Assembly: GCA_002914845.1 (NCBI GenBank)
Contig: JXTC01000362.1
Coordinates: forward strand, 195,542 to 259,541
Length of the DNA stretch: 64,000 nt
From: Trema orientale
Lineage: Eukaryota > Streptophyta > Magnoliopsida > Rosales > Cannabaceae
Direction of reading: 5' to 3'
The translations under genes and the position numbers were made by a program. Positions 36,417 through 51,378 of the stretch are shown one piece after another; the stretch's first letter is position 1, and the number at the start of each line of letters is the position of its first letter. The notes under the pieces are model-generated. The model did no database searches. It was not told the origin of the DNA and saw only the letters and a list, made by a program, of their open reading frames with translations.

Positions 36417-36538
36417 TGTAATACTATTGGACCTCACCCAAAAATATTAGCTTGAAGGTATTTTTAGGTTCATAAACCATCACTTAAATATCTATGATCT
36501 TCGCAGAGTATACCCGATGTGAGACTTAGGACGTTATA
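36417..36538 (-). mobile_element. Solo LTR of the same TRIM family as 6956-7359
   Basis: 122 bp, aligning end to end with the TRIM LTRs (CTCACCCAAAA, TAGCTTGAAGGTA, CCATCACTTAAATA, ATGATCTTC, then a TATAACGTCC-type end). The flanks ATCTT (36412-36416) and ATCTG (36539-36543) are a 5-bp target duplication with one change. The internal region is gone, as expected after LTR-LTR recombination. Confidence 0.85.
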
Positions 36539-39500
36539 ATCTGGAATGACCTTTTTATTCCAAGTCCATTCATTCCTTTGCTAATTAAGTATTATGTGGC
36601 TCATTTGTTGAATATATCACATCATAATTCTCTAATGGTATTTTTTCATATTATTAATGCAGCTGATATTTTATTACTGGTTTGTATATTTATAATTTTT
36701 GGGCACTTCTTTGTTTAATTAGTGTATATATATTGGATTAGTGACCTTAATGTCGTTGAAGTTGAATTATGAAAATAATCTTATTTTGGTCCACTTTAAA
36801 CTTTGTTGTTCTAGTCCTTACTATTAAAGTTATTTTCTATTAGTTCTTTTTACTATATATTTCGTTTGATTCTTAATAGAATAACTCATGAAGCATACAT
36901 GGCATTCTATTTTGTTATTCTATATCTAGAAACATAAGTTAATACTATAAGGAAATTCAAACATGAAATAGAGTAACTGAAAACTGAGAACGATGATGCA
37001 TATACAACTGGTTGAGTGAAAAAAAATTAATTATTTGCATTCAGCATGCAAGTATAATGTACAATAGAACATTTCCTAAGTGTGATTGTTGAAATCAATG
37101 AAATAGGAGGGACAAGTACGTCTCACATGCTCCTTATGTTGAGAATCAAACAGAAAATAATAAAAAAGACAAACATGGAATACCTTTTAAAACCAAAATA
37201 ACAAAATCTAAAATTTAGGCAACAAACAAAACCTTTCCCATAGTTCAAAGGCGAAAAGTGCACTAGTCTTTTGTATATATATTGATTACTATATCCTATT
37301 ATATCGTGCTACGGATCACTAATCCACTTAGTATTTTCCTATAAATGGCAATTACATTGGAAAATTGTGCACAGTATCATAAATTTTTAATGTAATTACA
37401 TTCAATTATTTGTTCTAAAGAAAACGTTTCATATGCATTTCATAATATATTTCTTCTAAACCCAAGGATATATGTAGCAAGTGATACTGATTCAGTGTCA
37501 AATTGAAATATATATTATATATTTTTTTTTGAAAAGTGAAATATATATATATGGATTGGCAACCATATATATATATATTTATATGCCACATACATCTAAC
37601 AAAAGACAGAAGTAAGACATAATAGTGAAAAAAAAGTATGATAGATCACTTGGACTGCAACCTGTCAACCGAACAAACTTTTGGATGAACACATGGATGC
37701 TTTTGGCGACTTTAATTTATAATAAATGAGAAAAAAAAAGGACCACCTTTAATATACTAGTGTAGCTACCGGTGGGTGACCCCTCAAGACTTGATTAATT
37801 CTGAGTCTATGCTATCAATATATTGCAGCACCACTACTAGTTGCATCCTCAATAAAACTCCAAAGACAAATCATGAAGATTTCTTTGTCATGGAAGACCT
37901 CAGCGAGTGGACCCTTATAAAGTCTTCTCCTTTTGTTTTATTCCCATCATAGTTTTGGATCAATCGCTTGGATACTAAAACTCCTTAATAATAATAGTAA
38001 TAATAATGCTTATCTAGTTATCTCTCCCACATTTGATAACTACTTTTGTTGTCTTGGATGCTTAATCTGTCTCTCAATTGGGTGGATTTTTGTTATAATT
38101 TAGAATCCTTATCTTATTAACTGACCTAGAAAAAAGCTAACCAATCTTAGACTAGTGCTATCTATTATTAACAATGACAAATGGCACGATCAAATGCATT
38201 TCATCACCATTAAGTAAGTATTATCACATCCCAATGTGAGACTTATATTCCAGCTCTCAGAGTAATTGAACTCGGGATTTTATAAAGCTATTAGAGATTT
38301 CTCCCTCACAAGTAAGGGCCGGACTACAGTAGTGTAATGATAATGGTAATGGTAATAGTAATCAGAATGGAATGGAAAAGAAATGGTAATATAATTATGT
38401 TGTTTGGTTGGAGTGGTGGAATCAGTAAGTGAATGGACATTCTTATGTTTGGTTAACTGTGAAAAGGAATGGAATTAGCCGTACCTTTAGGTTTAAAATG
38501 AATATTTTAAGTATTTTAAATTACAGTTAGTAATCAATTATTTTATTAATTAAATTATTTTACATTTATTATTATTTTATTTTATTAAATTATTTTTTAT
38601 TAATTAAATTATTATTTTATTAAATTATTTTACATTTAGCATTATTTTATTTTATTGAAATTATTTTATTAATTATTTTATATTTATTAAGTTATTATTT
38701 TNTAATCACCAGGTCCCACACTATAACTAGCCTTTTGATCCTCGGCTTCCAATATATAGTGCAAAAGCCACAAAAGTCATAGTCACTCTCAGAGACTACA
38801 GCACATGGTTTCACACAGGGACCAGACAAAAATCCTAGCTCCATCCATGGAGGGTTGCCATTTATGTGGCTGCCAACGTTCCCCTTTTGCAATTGGAAGA
38901 ATACTACATCACATATTGGGGACCAGTATCTAAGCTAGGTGATTTTTTTTTCGCTCCCTTTGGTGTAAGTGATCGAGAGTGAAATAGTCGTAAGCAAAAA
39001 GAGAAAAAAATGATTGAAATAGTTACTTTAGTTTGAATGATATTTATGGCAGTAGCTCCTTTATAAAAACTTTAGGTGAGGTGGTTTTTGATGGGAACTT
39101 TGCATTATATGGTGGGGATTGGCCTGATTTATTAAAACCTACTTTTGTCTAGAAGAAGTGGTAATTAGGGTATCAGGCCATATATATAGGGGATTGAATA
39201 TTGATATTTGGCAAATTAATAAAGGGAATTCGAATATGTGCGCAATAATTTTAGTCATATACTGGGTAGGTGATTTTTCTTTTCTTTTCTTTTTTTTTCT
39301 AAATAAAGGTTAGTTTGTTCTGTACTGAGAATGGTGGACCCCCCTATTTCTGTACTATTTAACGTCTTTTCTGCCTTTTTAAATTTGTAATTGGACAATG
39401 GGACTCGTTAACCAATTCATACTTAGGAATATGAAAGGAATCAAATAAAAATATTCCCACTTTTATTGGGTGTTTACTACACCACGAAGTGTCTAAATGG

Positions 39501-41370
39501 AATCAAAACTACGAGCGAAAAAAAAAAAAAAGAATCAAAACCGATTTCAATTGAGATATTTACCGATATTAAGATGAGTCTCAGACAAAGTAAAGGTCCT
39601 AAATAATAGGCAAAACAGCTATTTTTTTACTTAAAATAAATAGATGACTCCAGGATTTTCTCATTGCATGCACGGAAATGACCAGTGACAATTATATAGC
39701 TAAATGACGAGCCGAAAATTCGGGTCCAGAGACCATAGTTGCAAATTATAACGCCCACTAACATTGAGCCTGTTTGGTCAGTTTCCAAAAGCAAAGCCAA
39801 AACAATTAACTTGTTAATCTTTATTGATAAGACAATCATGCCTTAACCACATGCGTCGCTATCATATGATAGATGGGGTAAATTGAAACCCCTTGTGCCG
39901 AAAGTAGAAGCATCTCCATGGCATTTTTGCACAGCAGAGAACCCAAAAAAAAAGATTCTCCGGCCATAAAGAAGATACAAACCATTCTTGGGGGTGTGTA
40001 AATTCACAGCAACTTCTAAAGCATTTGATTCCATCCTTGTCCATCAAAAGTTGAATCAGCTCTTATTTTGCATAAATCAAAACCATAAAATTAGAACATT
40101 AGTGCTTAATAACATTGTACTCGGGTAATTAGGGCTTCAGCAACTTATTTTCCCTAGCAGAACTCTCCTCACCCTTGATCAAGGTAGATTTGATATCACG
40201 GTTCTTTTGGCTTTAGAAAGGTGGATTTAGAAAAGCTCACCAGGTGATTTGTAAGACAGTCACACTAAACCTCCAGGTGGACAAAGACCCCAAAACAAGG
40301 CAATTCAAAGAACTTACAACTACCAGTTTCGACTCAACCAAATGCTGAACCATAGAGTTCAGCATTGAAACCAAACTTCCGCTACTATCTGATTGCTGTG
40401 TTCGAACTAGAATCAATCAATTTTTAATTCAGAAACAACCGTAATCAAGAATAAAATACTAAAATATAACAGGTTAGACAAAAACATATCCAACTACATA
40501 AATAGCAACTAATGTCCTAAAACCCAAATACAGTAAAGAAGTAAACGATACGTATCATTCAGCAAGAGCATTCAAGTTCAGCGTTCCATATGGACGTTCA
40601 AACCATAAACAGACTAGACAGGAATAACATGGGATCCAACATGACACTGCTGTCCAATAAACTTCATTAAACCACTTCATACAAATAAAATTTGTCAAAA
40701 TCTTCCCTGAAATACCTTGCATTAAGTTGTGAACTGTTACAGACTAAAACTCACATGGACAGAAAAAGCCGCACTATACAGGATGTCTATTTTGTCATCA
40801 TCATGATGGCTTGCAATCCGAAGGCTCGTTTGTTCAACCCACTACAAGAAGACATCTTCTTTCAATCATGAGCAGGCTAGAATTGTTTGTCAATTATAAA
40901 ACGATTGCAAACATATGATCATTTCAACTCAGTTTGTCAGAATCTAGTGGATTATTTCTGCCTAAGTATAAAGAGCACATAGCACACTACATAGCCTGAA
41001 TTCTGAATATACATCTAAATAGACTATTGAGTATAAAGCCAACCTCGTTTCTGTAGGATGCTTGCTTGTCGTTTCTCCTGCAACAAAGCTATTTACTGGA
41101 ACTACAGCTGCGCACAGGAAAGAAGCATGTTCTCTATTTGAGCATAACAATGGCCTGCTATATGGAGCTTCCTTAATCAACAAATTGAGGCCCAAGTCTA
41201 ACATGAATTCTGTACAATGTTGGACACCAGAGCTTAAAGATGATCTTCAGTCCTCGTCGGTTAACAATCTGCAATTCCTGGTTCCCAAATGCCAGAAATG
41301 ATACAGACTAGAGGACGAGAACCTGGTCTTTAACTTTGAAATTCCACTATGACATCATTTTTCTTCCAGA
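36539..41370. other. Gene-free spacer downstream of VPS3
   Basis: AT-rich repeats at 38500-38700 and one N at 38702. About 40.0-41.37 kb is less AT-rich and may include the VPS3 3' UTR. Short ORFs at 38695-38892 and 39843-40047 match nothing I recognise. Confidence 0.45.
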
Positions 41371-44300
41371 TCATCGTGTCACAAGCCAACCTGGTTTCAC
41401 CAGGATATCTCTCTTAAAGTTGCGACCTGTAACCGAAGTCGATTCACCCTGCCGACGAAAACACTGCACCAGAAAGGACAATCACTGTTGAAAGTCTAAC
41501 TCCTAAGAACTATGAACAATTTAAATGGATATGCATTGAAATTTTGGCATTCAGCCGAATCAGCCGACATTTGTTGCATTAAAGGCAGCATAATGAAAAG
41601 GAAATTCACAGAATCACTTGGTGGTATTTTTGCATATGGTTCCCTAAAAACGAAATTGCTTTGCCCGTATGTTTCTTATTCAAGAAGTATTGAGCTGATT
41701 TCTAGCTATTGAAACATGAGTTATATTCACAGCCAGTATTTGAGAAGGGGGAGAAAGAAGGGGACACTAACAAATTAGAACTTAAAAACTTAGCTGCATA
41801 TTTGAAGTCCAAAGAGGGAAGACAAACAAAATATTGAGGGAGAAACAAAATAACACCCACTAAATGATACATTAAACTCCGCCAACCTTGTAACAGACGA
41901 TGGTGTCATCTGGGTACATAGCGAAGAGTTTTGTTCCAAGGCGTGCATGACAAGAATCACAAAGGCTCTCATCATTGATCTGTACATGCCTTGATCTTTC
42001 CTCCAATCTTGCCAATCTTGCATCAGTGTCCAAGGCACGAGATAGATTATGCACAATCTGAAAAAGAGATCAACACACGACTCAATTTGGAGGAAAAATA
42101 AATAGAACAAAAGAAACGTCCAAAAATAAATGACAATACAAAAGAATGAATTACTAAGCAGATCTCTAAAGAAAGCTCAAACCAGAACTTTGCTTTTAAA
42201 TCAATTATAGCAATTTGATTTCAGGGAATAGCATAACTATTTATCTAGGAAGGAAACAGATTTCTGAGAAGTTGCTTTTATGGTCTAACCATGAAACCTC
42301 AAAACTCAAATGAATTCTTACTTGTCCTTGACGATGATGATGCAGTCGAGCTCTCAACATTCTTAATAATGTTTCAGAGGCAAGTTGAAGGGGCATATCT
42401 GGAGACAATCTCTGCAATATAAACGTAATTTTTCTGAGTTGTTATGATTGCAAGAGGCCCTTCTAACAGAAGAGAGAGATCTGTGATACCTCCAAGACTT
42501 GTAATGGATCGAGAGATTCTCCATGATTGTGGAGAAGACGAACAGCAGCCTTAAACATAGGCTCCTTACCATCTTGTGGATCCAAATACATATCAAGTAA
42601 CCTGATGTCATTAAAAAAATGTGAGGGAAAAATGTAGACAATGTCTATTTTGAAAATAAAAAGTATCTTTTCCATATGTATTCCTGCATGTTTGTGGTGA
42701 TTCTGCACATTCATGTGTGTGCATGTGTGGGAAGGAGAGAAAAAACCAACTGCATATAGGCATCTGGTCTCCCAATGTCAGCACAATATTGTTCAGCAGC
42801 TTCACTGTCTTCCAGCTTCCTGATAGGCAATAGCATATCAATTTTGAAATATCCACAAGAACATACCAAGACTGATAATTAACTGAATAACGGTAAATAG
42901 TTTCATATGTTAGTCGAATATAAATTTCAGGAAACATGATTAAGTACTTCTTGAAATGCAATGATTGTGCAATTATCTTAAGTTAACACATAGTCAGACC
43001 ATAAATTTAGTAGAAACTGCTTATTAAGCCAGATAATCAATTTTTAAGAGATTTTTTAATAGATAAACTATGTCAGCAATACGAATCTGATATAAGAGTG
43101 CATGCGTGTGTGTGTCCTTGTCAATAAGCGCGCGCACACACATATATATATATATGGCACTAATCCAGTAGATATTTTTTTTTCTACCTCTCTATAGGTG
43201 TTATTTTAGCCAATTAAAATTAGTCACGCATGTCTTTTTATGGTAAAAGGAGGAGAGAAAAGTATTAAATAATATGTATTTATTTTTATTTTTTTTTCCT
43301 TACTACTCAAATTATGGTAGCCGTTAGATCAATTAATCCAACGGCTAAAAAAAAAACCTATTGATAGGTTAAAAAAAAAAAACCTATTAGATTGGGAACC
43401 TATATAAATATATATTTTCCCGAAAAGAAACAGTGACTGATATTATTGATGTGATAAAAGGAATATAAAAGGTGGGATATAAAAGATGATATGGTATCAT
43501 CTTAATGCTTACAACCTTGTACTCCAATGCCTTAATCAAACCAGAAAAAGATAAATCTTTAGAATCAAACACCCATGAAAAGAGAAGCAGCACATATAAT
43601 ATCAGGGTGAAGACATACTTCCCCAAAGAAAGAGAAGCGACACACTCATGGAGACTAATATATGCAAATGATGCAACACAACCGTGCACATATACACATG
43701 CAAAGAGAAGCAACACGCTCATGGAGACTAATAGTGCACCAATTTACTTAAAAGAGCTATGTAGTCTGATAGGGTGAAGACGTACATCCCCAAATAAAGA
43801 TTTGTTCTAAATATCACTGGAACATAGATTTATCAACAATTTTTAAAAAAATCAAAAGATAAAAAGGTTGCTACGTAACATCTTCATTCTTTGTTTTTAA
43901 AACTGAAATGAAGCATGGAGATCTTCTCAAAATGTTACTTAAGAAGATCCTTGCCCTTCATTTCACTTCTAAAACTAAAAAATACAGATTTTACCACGCA
44001 AACCCTAAGTAGAAAGACAGAGAACTTACAAGGCCAAGATTTGGAGCACCAGTGTCTCTTGCCCTAGCTTTCTGTAAAGAATAGCCTGTTCGGTAAAGCA
44101 AAAACTTATAAGTAGCAGTTCAGGATGAGCAAGACCAGGTCTGACACTAAGCCATCAATGCCATCATTGACTGACCAATACCCAATACAGACTGATTTAA
44201 GATAGTCGAGATGTCCAAGGGGTCAAAATAATGTACATATTTAACTAACCCAAAATAAATAAATAATAAAAAATACAGAAGAAGAAGAAGAAGAAGAAGA

Positions 44301-47300
44301 AGAAGAAGAAGAAGAAGAAGATTCATCTAAGACAAGGTATCAAGAACCGATATACGTATATATATGTAAGGTATCAAAAACCAGTATACGTATATATATG
44401 TATTTTTTATTTTTTTTTTCCGTTAAATCATGTATCTAATGGCTATAATGATTTGAGTAGTTACATAAATAAATAAATAAATATACACTATTTAATGCTC
44501 TTTCTCTCTTTACCCTTTTATCATTAAAAGACGAGTAAAATGAATTGTCAATTTTAATTGGGTAAAAAAATACCTATACATAGGTAAAAAAAAATTATCT
44601 ATTAGATTGGGACCCAGTGTATATATTTATATATGTTTAGTATATATAAATATAAATGAGTTTATCTCTTTTAGTAAAGGTATTAACAAGTCATGACTAA
44701 CTTTTTCCCACCACAGTTCTGATCCTTCAATCAAATCAAGAATCTCCTCTGGATCATACAAATCTGAAGACTGTAAAAATATCTGCAGTCTTTCACGAAC
44801 AGGACTTTGAAAAATTAAATTTGTTCTTGGATCAGAAATTGTTGTCCCCTCTATCCTTCCAGAGTCGGAGTTTTGAGAGTTAGTTTCTGCTTCAAAGGCT
44901 TCAATTGTTGATTTAGCAAGCGAAAGTGCATATAATGTATGGAATCGAGTGTCACTAGAATCTTGCTCTTCAATCAACCATTGAAGGTACCTATGAAAGA
45001 TAAAGGAGCTCAGTGGTAAGTCATGTCGCGTAAAGAAGAAACTCATTTTGTATCTTTCTTGCTTTCCTTTTTTTTTTTTTTTTTTTTTTTGTTGCTAATA
45101 AGAAACGAGAAAAATATAAATTAAAAAAGAAAAGGAGTACAAGGACGGGACCAAGGGTCTCCAAAAGAAAAACAAACACAACTAACAGGTACTAGACCTG
45201 TAAGACCGAAATCAAGAGGGAAAACTCCAACTAATCTAACCAATCCCCAATTCTCAACAAATCAAAGAGATTGACATTTTTAAACTCTTTAGCATTCTTA
45301 AGCCAAATAGACCCCCAAACCGTAATTTTATCCCATAACTCTCCCTCCGTAGAGGAAACATCTTCAAAAATTCGCTGGTTTCTTTCAGACCAAACCCCCC
45401 ACAGAAGTGCTAAGACGAAAACATTCCAAAGAGAACTCCTTGCTTTCCTTTTATATTTCCACCCTTTTCTTTAGATGTCTACTTGAGAAAAAGACTTAAT
45501 TTAAAAGGTTCATGGGGGTTCTGTTGTATTTTCAGTTTCTTTTGGTATGAGGATCTTTGTCGGTTTCCTCAAAATCTATATGTTGTACCTAGTAACTAAT
45601 AAATCTTCTCGTTTCTTATCCCAAAAATAAAAAAAATAAAAAAAAATCTCTAGAAGCAAACTAAGTTTTAAAGTCCTACATTACGTCAACAACTCAAAAG
45701 AACAGCACAATGATCAACTCCATAAGTGATTTTCTGGCCACATAAGTAACACAACTTTGTAACTCTGACAAAATTCCTACCTGTGTGTGTACATGTGTAC
45801 ACTGCAGTACAATATATGGAATCAACATATACCTTTGAAATATTTCTATCTTTGACGGATCAATAGCTGCAATTACTTCATCTGCAGTAAGAAATAAATG
45901 TACAAAATATAAATAACATGTACAAACATAAATACATTTTCAAACTAACCAAAGGCTCTAATGTATAATTTCACCTTACTGAAGAATATAAGACCATATA
46001 TCTAATCAGCCCAACCAAGAACAAATTCTTTAATTCTTTTCCTTAAAGCAAAAAGCATTAACTAGATGCTTTTCTTTGGTCGTTTCACATTCATTACACA
46101 ACAAAACTATGTGTCAGACAGAGCAGACACTTAATAAAGTAAAATGCACTACAAGGAACATTAACTATCACATGTGGGATGAAAACCCAATGAAACAGAA
46201 ACATTTCCGTTCACTTTCTATTTTTGCATCCCACATTGTTTTTGCTTCAATGTCTTACCTAATTAAATATTTAACACGCTTAACCTTACACGCGATGCAT
46301 ATATCTCATTTTGGATAAAACCAAACCCCACTGTCACATTAACTGTCCAACATATTACATGACAATACAGTCTCTACGACCAACGTATTCTAGATAAAAT
46401 GGAGGGAAGAAACATAAGTTGAGACCGACTTAACTTAGTCTCCTAACCATGTATAAAGACATACTTTCAAGTCACTGACAGATCCAAAATTTTTAACTTC
46501 AAATATCTTTTCCCTCACGAAATAGTCACTTCGTGTTCTAACTGTTAAAACAAAATGATGCAAAGGTCTTGCCTGGCATTTTCATATTTTTTTTGTTTTT
46601 TGTTTTTTATTTTGGTTTTTTATAAATGGTCAAAATTTTTGCATGGTACTAAGCATTCATTGCCATGTTATCTATCCCAAAAATAAAATAAAATAAATAA
46701 ATGTTAAGACTTCTGGTTTTGATAAACAAAAAAAGAAAAACATGAATGTTAGCAAGCAAGAACAATTCCTCGATGTTTGATTTCTTTTTTTTTTTTTTTT
46801 TAAAAAAAAACCGAGAAAAATAAAATGTGATGCACCAATGAAAACTGGATCACAACTACCTAACACATTGTATAACGAAAAAAAAAAAAAAAGAAACGAA
46901 TTCAGAAATTCAGAAAACATTATCAAAAGCAATAAGAGGGAAATAAAACTTTTTATAATGACAAATCCACCCCCGAAAAATTATGAACTCAAAAAGGTAT
47001 CAAGCACCAAAAAGAGCAGCATATGGCTGAGAGATGAAACAAGAACCAAAATTTACTAGGTCATGAGCAATCCTGGAGATTAATGTCACCTGGAGGAAGC
47101 TGGTTCTCTCGCACTTCTGATGTTAAAATCTGAACTGCAAAAACCTGGTTGATATCTGCAATCTAAGAAGACAAAAACAAACACCTGGTTGGCCCTTTTG
47201 TTTGAGCATCATAATACCATTTGCTTGTCTCAGAAATATCAAACCAAAATACACATGAACAAGCGAAAATGAAGTAAAAGAGTTCACAATATGTACCCAT

Positions 47301-50300
47301 CCAAGATGTTGTAGGACAAGTTCTGCATCCGATGACTCCTCAAGAATCTTGGATGCCTCAGCAGCAGCTGTCTCCTTACCAGAGAGAATATGTGTACTAG
47401 TATCATCTAAACCACTCTCCAAAGAAGCATCTTTCCAGAGGCCTGAAGAATAGTTTCTAGCCAAAATACGCCAAATAGCAAGCGCCTTAGAGCTCATTCC
47501 TCTACTTGCATATAGGAAAGCAAGTGTTCGTAAGTGCCCAGAGTCATCTAATAGAGTTTCCAACTCCTCCTGCACCGTCCATGTAAGTTGTATAGTCACC
47601 CTTCAAGCAGGCTCCAGATAATGGTCTCTGTTTTGAAATGCATTGGACTACTAAGATTCCCCTGTTTACTGACATCTCTCACAGTGCATTGTATTGAGAC
47701 CTATAAAGTAAATTGGTCTACACCCCAGAACCAATTATTGATAAAATATTTCCAGATCAGGAAAGTGGCATGGTAACTCCTAATCTCTAACATTGCACGT
47801 GTTCCTTTCCTGTTGGTCGAAATCCCAAAACTCTCATTTTATTATGTAGTAAATCTTTATTGAATCCACACAAGTTGTTAGTGGGTTTTATGAAGATAGT
47901 TTCATTACCACCCTCAAGATAGTCTATGACCAAGACTTTCTGTAGACTTCATTACTCTATATTGCTTCCTTTAGATTCTTATACATATGGGGGAGATATA
48001 GTACATATGCATATATCAAATGGAAGGGGAAGGGATAATATCCTCTACGGTCTACATCGAGAACAAAAACTTGTTTTTTATTCGACCCTCACCAGGCATT
48101 CATTAACTCGGTAAGCTTAAAGCTTTCTCAAGCTACATTATCAAATCTCCAGACAGTTATTCTTTAATTGTCAGAGACAATTTCTGAGAACCTTTCTTCA
48201 ATTTTGTCTAATAGCAGAAACACCAGCTAATATTCCATACTATATAAATCGGCTTTTTTCCATCTATTTTTTTAAATCATTGTTTCTTACTGTATCGAAA
48301 GAACCACTCAATTTAAAAATTCCTAAGCAAAATATCTGAANAAAAAAGAAAAAAAGAAAAGGAAAAAAAAATGGATAAAACATACCACAACACACTTGTT
48401 TGCGGCAGATGCTAGCTTCTCCATGTCATCGACCCGATTTAAAGCTCTGTAGAGGTACATTAGTAGTGTGTCAACCCCCTCCTTCACCGATGGAGTTAAC
48501 TCTTTCTCGTGAGAAACCTCCAAATACCTACAGCACATATGCACGTTGGTCAAGTATGTGCAAAGGAGACACGAGTCCTAGAAACTTGAAATCACATGAC
48601 TATCAACACATGAAACCAAGTTATTGAAACAAAAGAACGACAAAGTCAACTAAATTGACCAGCAATAACCTAATACAACAAAATTGGAAGCTAGATAATC
48701 CTGTTTCCCTGATCCACTACCTCAAAAAAGAAAAGGAAATGCAAGCTCAATTACATGATAAAGCAATAAAGCGGATGGTAAACAAATAAGCAGAAGAAAT
48801 GTACAGACCTAATGATTGACCTGATGGCGGACTCCAATAAATCAGCTCGAGTTGGTGGATTTGAAAGAAAATCATCATCAACTGGAGTTTCCACCCCAGC
48901 TTTTCTGAGAAATATAGCCCTTTGGATAGACATCAACCCTTCATCCACAACATCTTCCAGAGGTGCAGGGGGAGGATGCAAACCCCAATAACGGTTTCTA
49001 GGAACCTTAAAACCATCAAAATGAAGTTCAAATGCTATGACTCGATATTTAGACGATATTAGATAAATTAAAATAACACATCGTAAGTCAGCAGATCAAC
49101 AATACAACTTCGCATTACCGCGTAGCCACAAAATATTTTTGAAATTTGCATAACACAAGCTATTGCATACTAAAGCAAAACAAAAACACAGGCATATACA
49201 TGTGTAATGTCGATATAAAGTCGCACAAATTGCAGCAATAGCATACTGAAGCAAATCAAAAACAGACATATACATGTGTAATGTTGGTATACAGTCGCAC
49301 AAATTGCAGTCAAGTAAACCAATATACCAAATTACTTTTTTGAGATTTTTCTCTGACTATTCATATTTACTAATGCAGCTAGACAACATTTTTCTATGAA
49401 AATGTTGTATCAATCGGGGATTGAATGCTAACGAAAAAAATAGTTTCTGAGATGCTACACATCATAAGATAGTTTCTGAGATGCTAAATATCATACCAGG
49501 AATTTTGCAGCAAATAAAGGCCTTGAATGTACCCTCCCCAATAATCGTGTCAAACATTTTTTAGAAAAATGAGCAAAAATTCAGACAAAGCCCTTCCCCT
49601 GTCTTCTTCCAGAACCAAAATTCATGTGTCATTCAAGAGGGAAAAACAATTGTGACCATTCCACTAAGTTACAAAGAAGTACCAGCAAACGAATAGCCAA
49701 GCCCTATCATAAACTTCACATAATTCTATTTCTGTCCCATAATAATTTCAGCATGCATAACAAAATGTACAAAGATTCTTAGGCCACAAATCCTATAGAC
49801 CAACAAACATGTAATCTCTTTGTTTTGGGGTAAATGTCTAAACATAACTAGAATATAATTAATTAAGTTATGATCATCATTAGATTAAGGCTGAATACAA
49901 TTAGAGCTGAAACAGAGAAAAACAGAGTAGAAATAAAGCAGAAAGTGGTATTTTAGGGATTAAGGACCTTAACTGAACTATAGTATTTTTATCCTAAACC
50001 CCCTTATGGATTCTAGAACACAGATTACATGCACAAAATCTAAGAGAACCTGTTACTATGAACCTGCAGAAATAGTTAGCTAAAATACCAAGTTGTTTCC
50101 TAATAATCGACCCCTAAACCAGGTGGTTTCTAATTTATTAGCTGCTGGTTTTCTATGAAACTGCTAAAGTGGCAACTCCTAAATGCTTCCTAAGGCAGTT
50201 TACAAGTTTCTAAAGGAGTTCTAGGCAGTTTATAGAACCTAATAATTGTTTTTCACTAAAACCATGGATAAAATCAGATCCTAGGAGACAAGGAAAGGCA

Positions 50301-51339
50301 GTTTTTGACATTTATTATTCTTGTCTCCCACTAACTGCTTGGTCTCAAAGCCTTGGCTACCTATAAATAGGAGCCTTTCTTCACAAATCAAGGGATACTT
50401 CCACATAACTACCTTTTCACCTTCAGCTATCACTTTCAGCTCTCTCTTATTCTCTCTTCTATTCACGTTTCCAGCCACTGCAATGACTAAAACTCGTACT
50501 TTTCTTTCGTTTTTACCTACCCGATAAGCTTAAAACTCCTCCTATACTTCTATATATCACCCTAAATCATTTTCCTAGCCTAGAAACATTATTCCAACAT
50601 CATTTACATACCTGAAAGTGTCAATTTTCATCTTTGCATGCATGATCAGTCACTCTTTCTACATAAACCATGGCTGGTTTTTTATATTTCATTACATATC
50701 TTAGCTTCTAATTCATACATTTCATCCGTGTATTATCATATACTCATTATCCAAGTTTCATAGAAATATTCTATAAGGTTTTGCACAAGCTCATTGTCAT
50801 TTGCATGTATGTCAAACACTAGTTGCATAAATAAGTGGCTGGTCATTCATCTCCACTTCATTACACATCAATGAACATGAAATCATGTCTTTAGTTGATC
50901 ACTAAAGTCCACATTCCATGCTTTTACATGACTATGCTCACATATATACATGATCAATGTTTGGTCAGTTTATAAAGAGCTATATTTCATACATGAAATC
51001 ATCATCCATTCCATATGTCTATATAAACACATGCATTATCATCTTATTCAAAGAACTCTGTAAGTATTAAGCCATTCAATGGCCCTAACCCTTATGTTAT
51101 TGGTGATTTTTATATCAATACATAAATAACTACCTACTTCCTTACTATTTTATTCTCGAGCATTTTATTTTCAGCACTTATTTAATTTCAGCAATCCGGT
51201 AATCTGGTCCTATTTATNTCAGTTATTTATCTTTCAGTATATTTAATTTCAGTAATTTATATTTCAGTACTCTTGATTCTAGTTAGCTGGTCCTTTTATT
51301 TCAATTATTTACTTTCTGTTTATTTAATTACCAGCTTTG

Positions 51340-51378
<39 letters not shown>

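Noticed and set aside
43387..43722. A small extra VPS3 exon (ALEYKV) near 43495-43515
   Set aside because: Exons 44030-44085 and 42751-42819 already join in phase to give the family sequence ILALKLEDSEAAEQYC; an added exon would break it.
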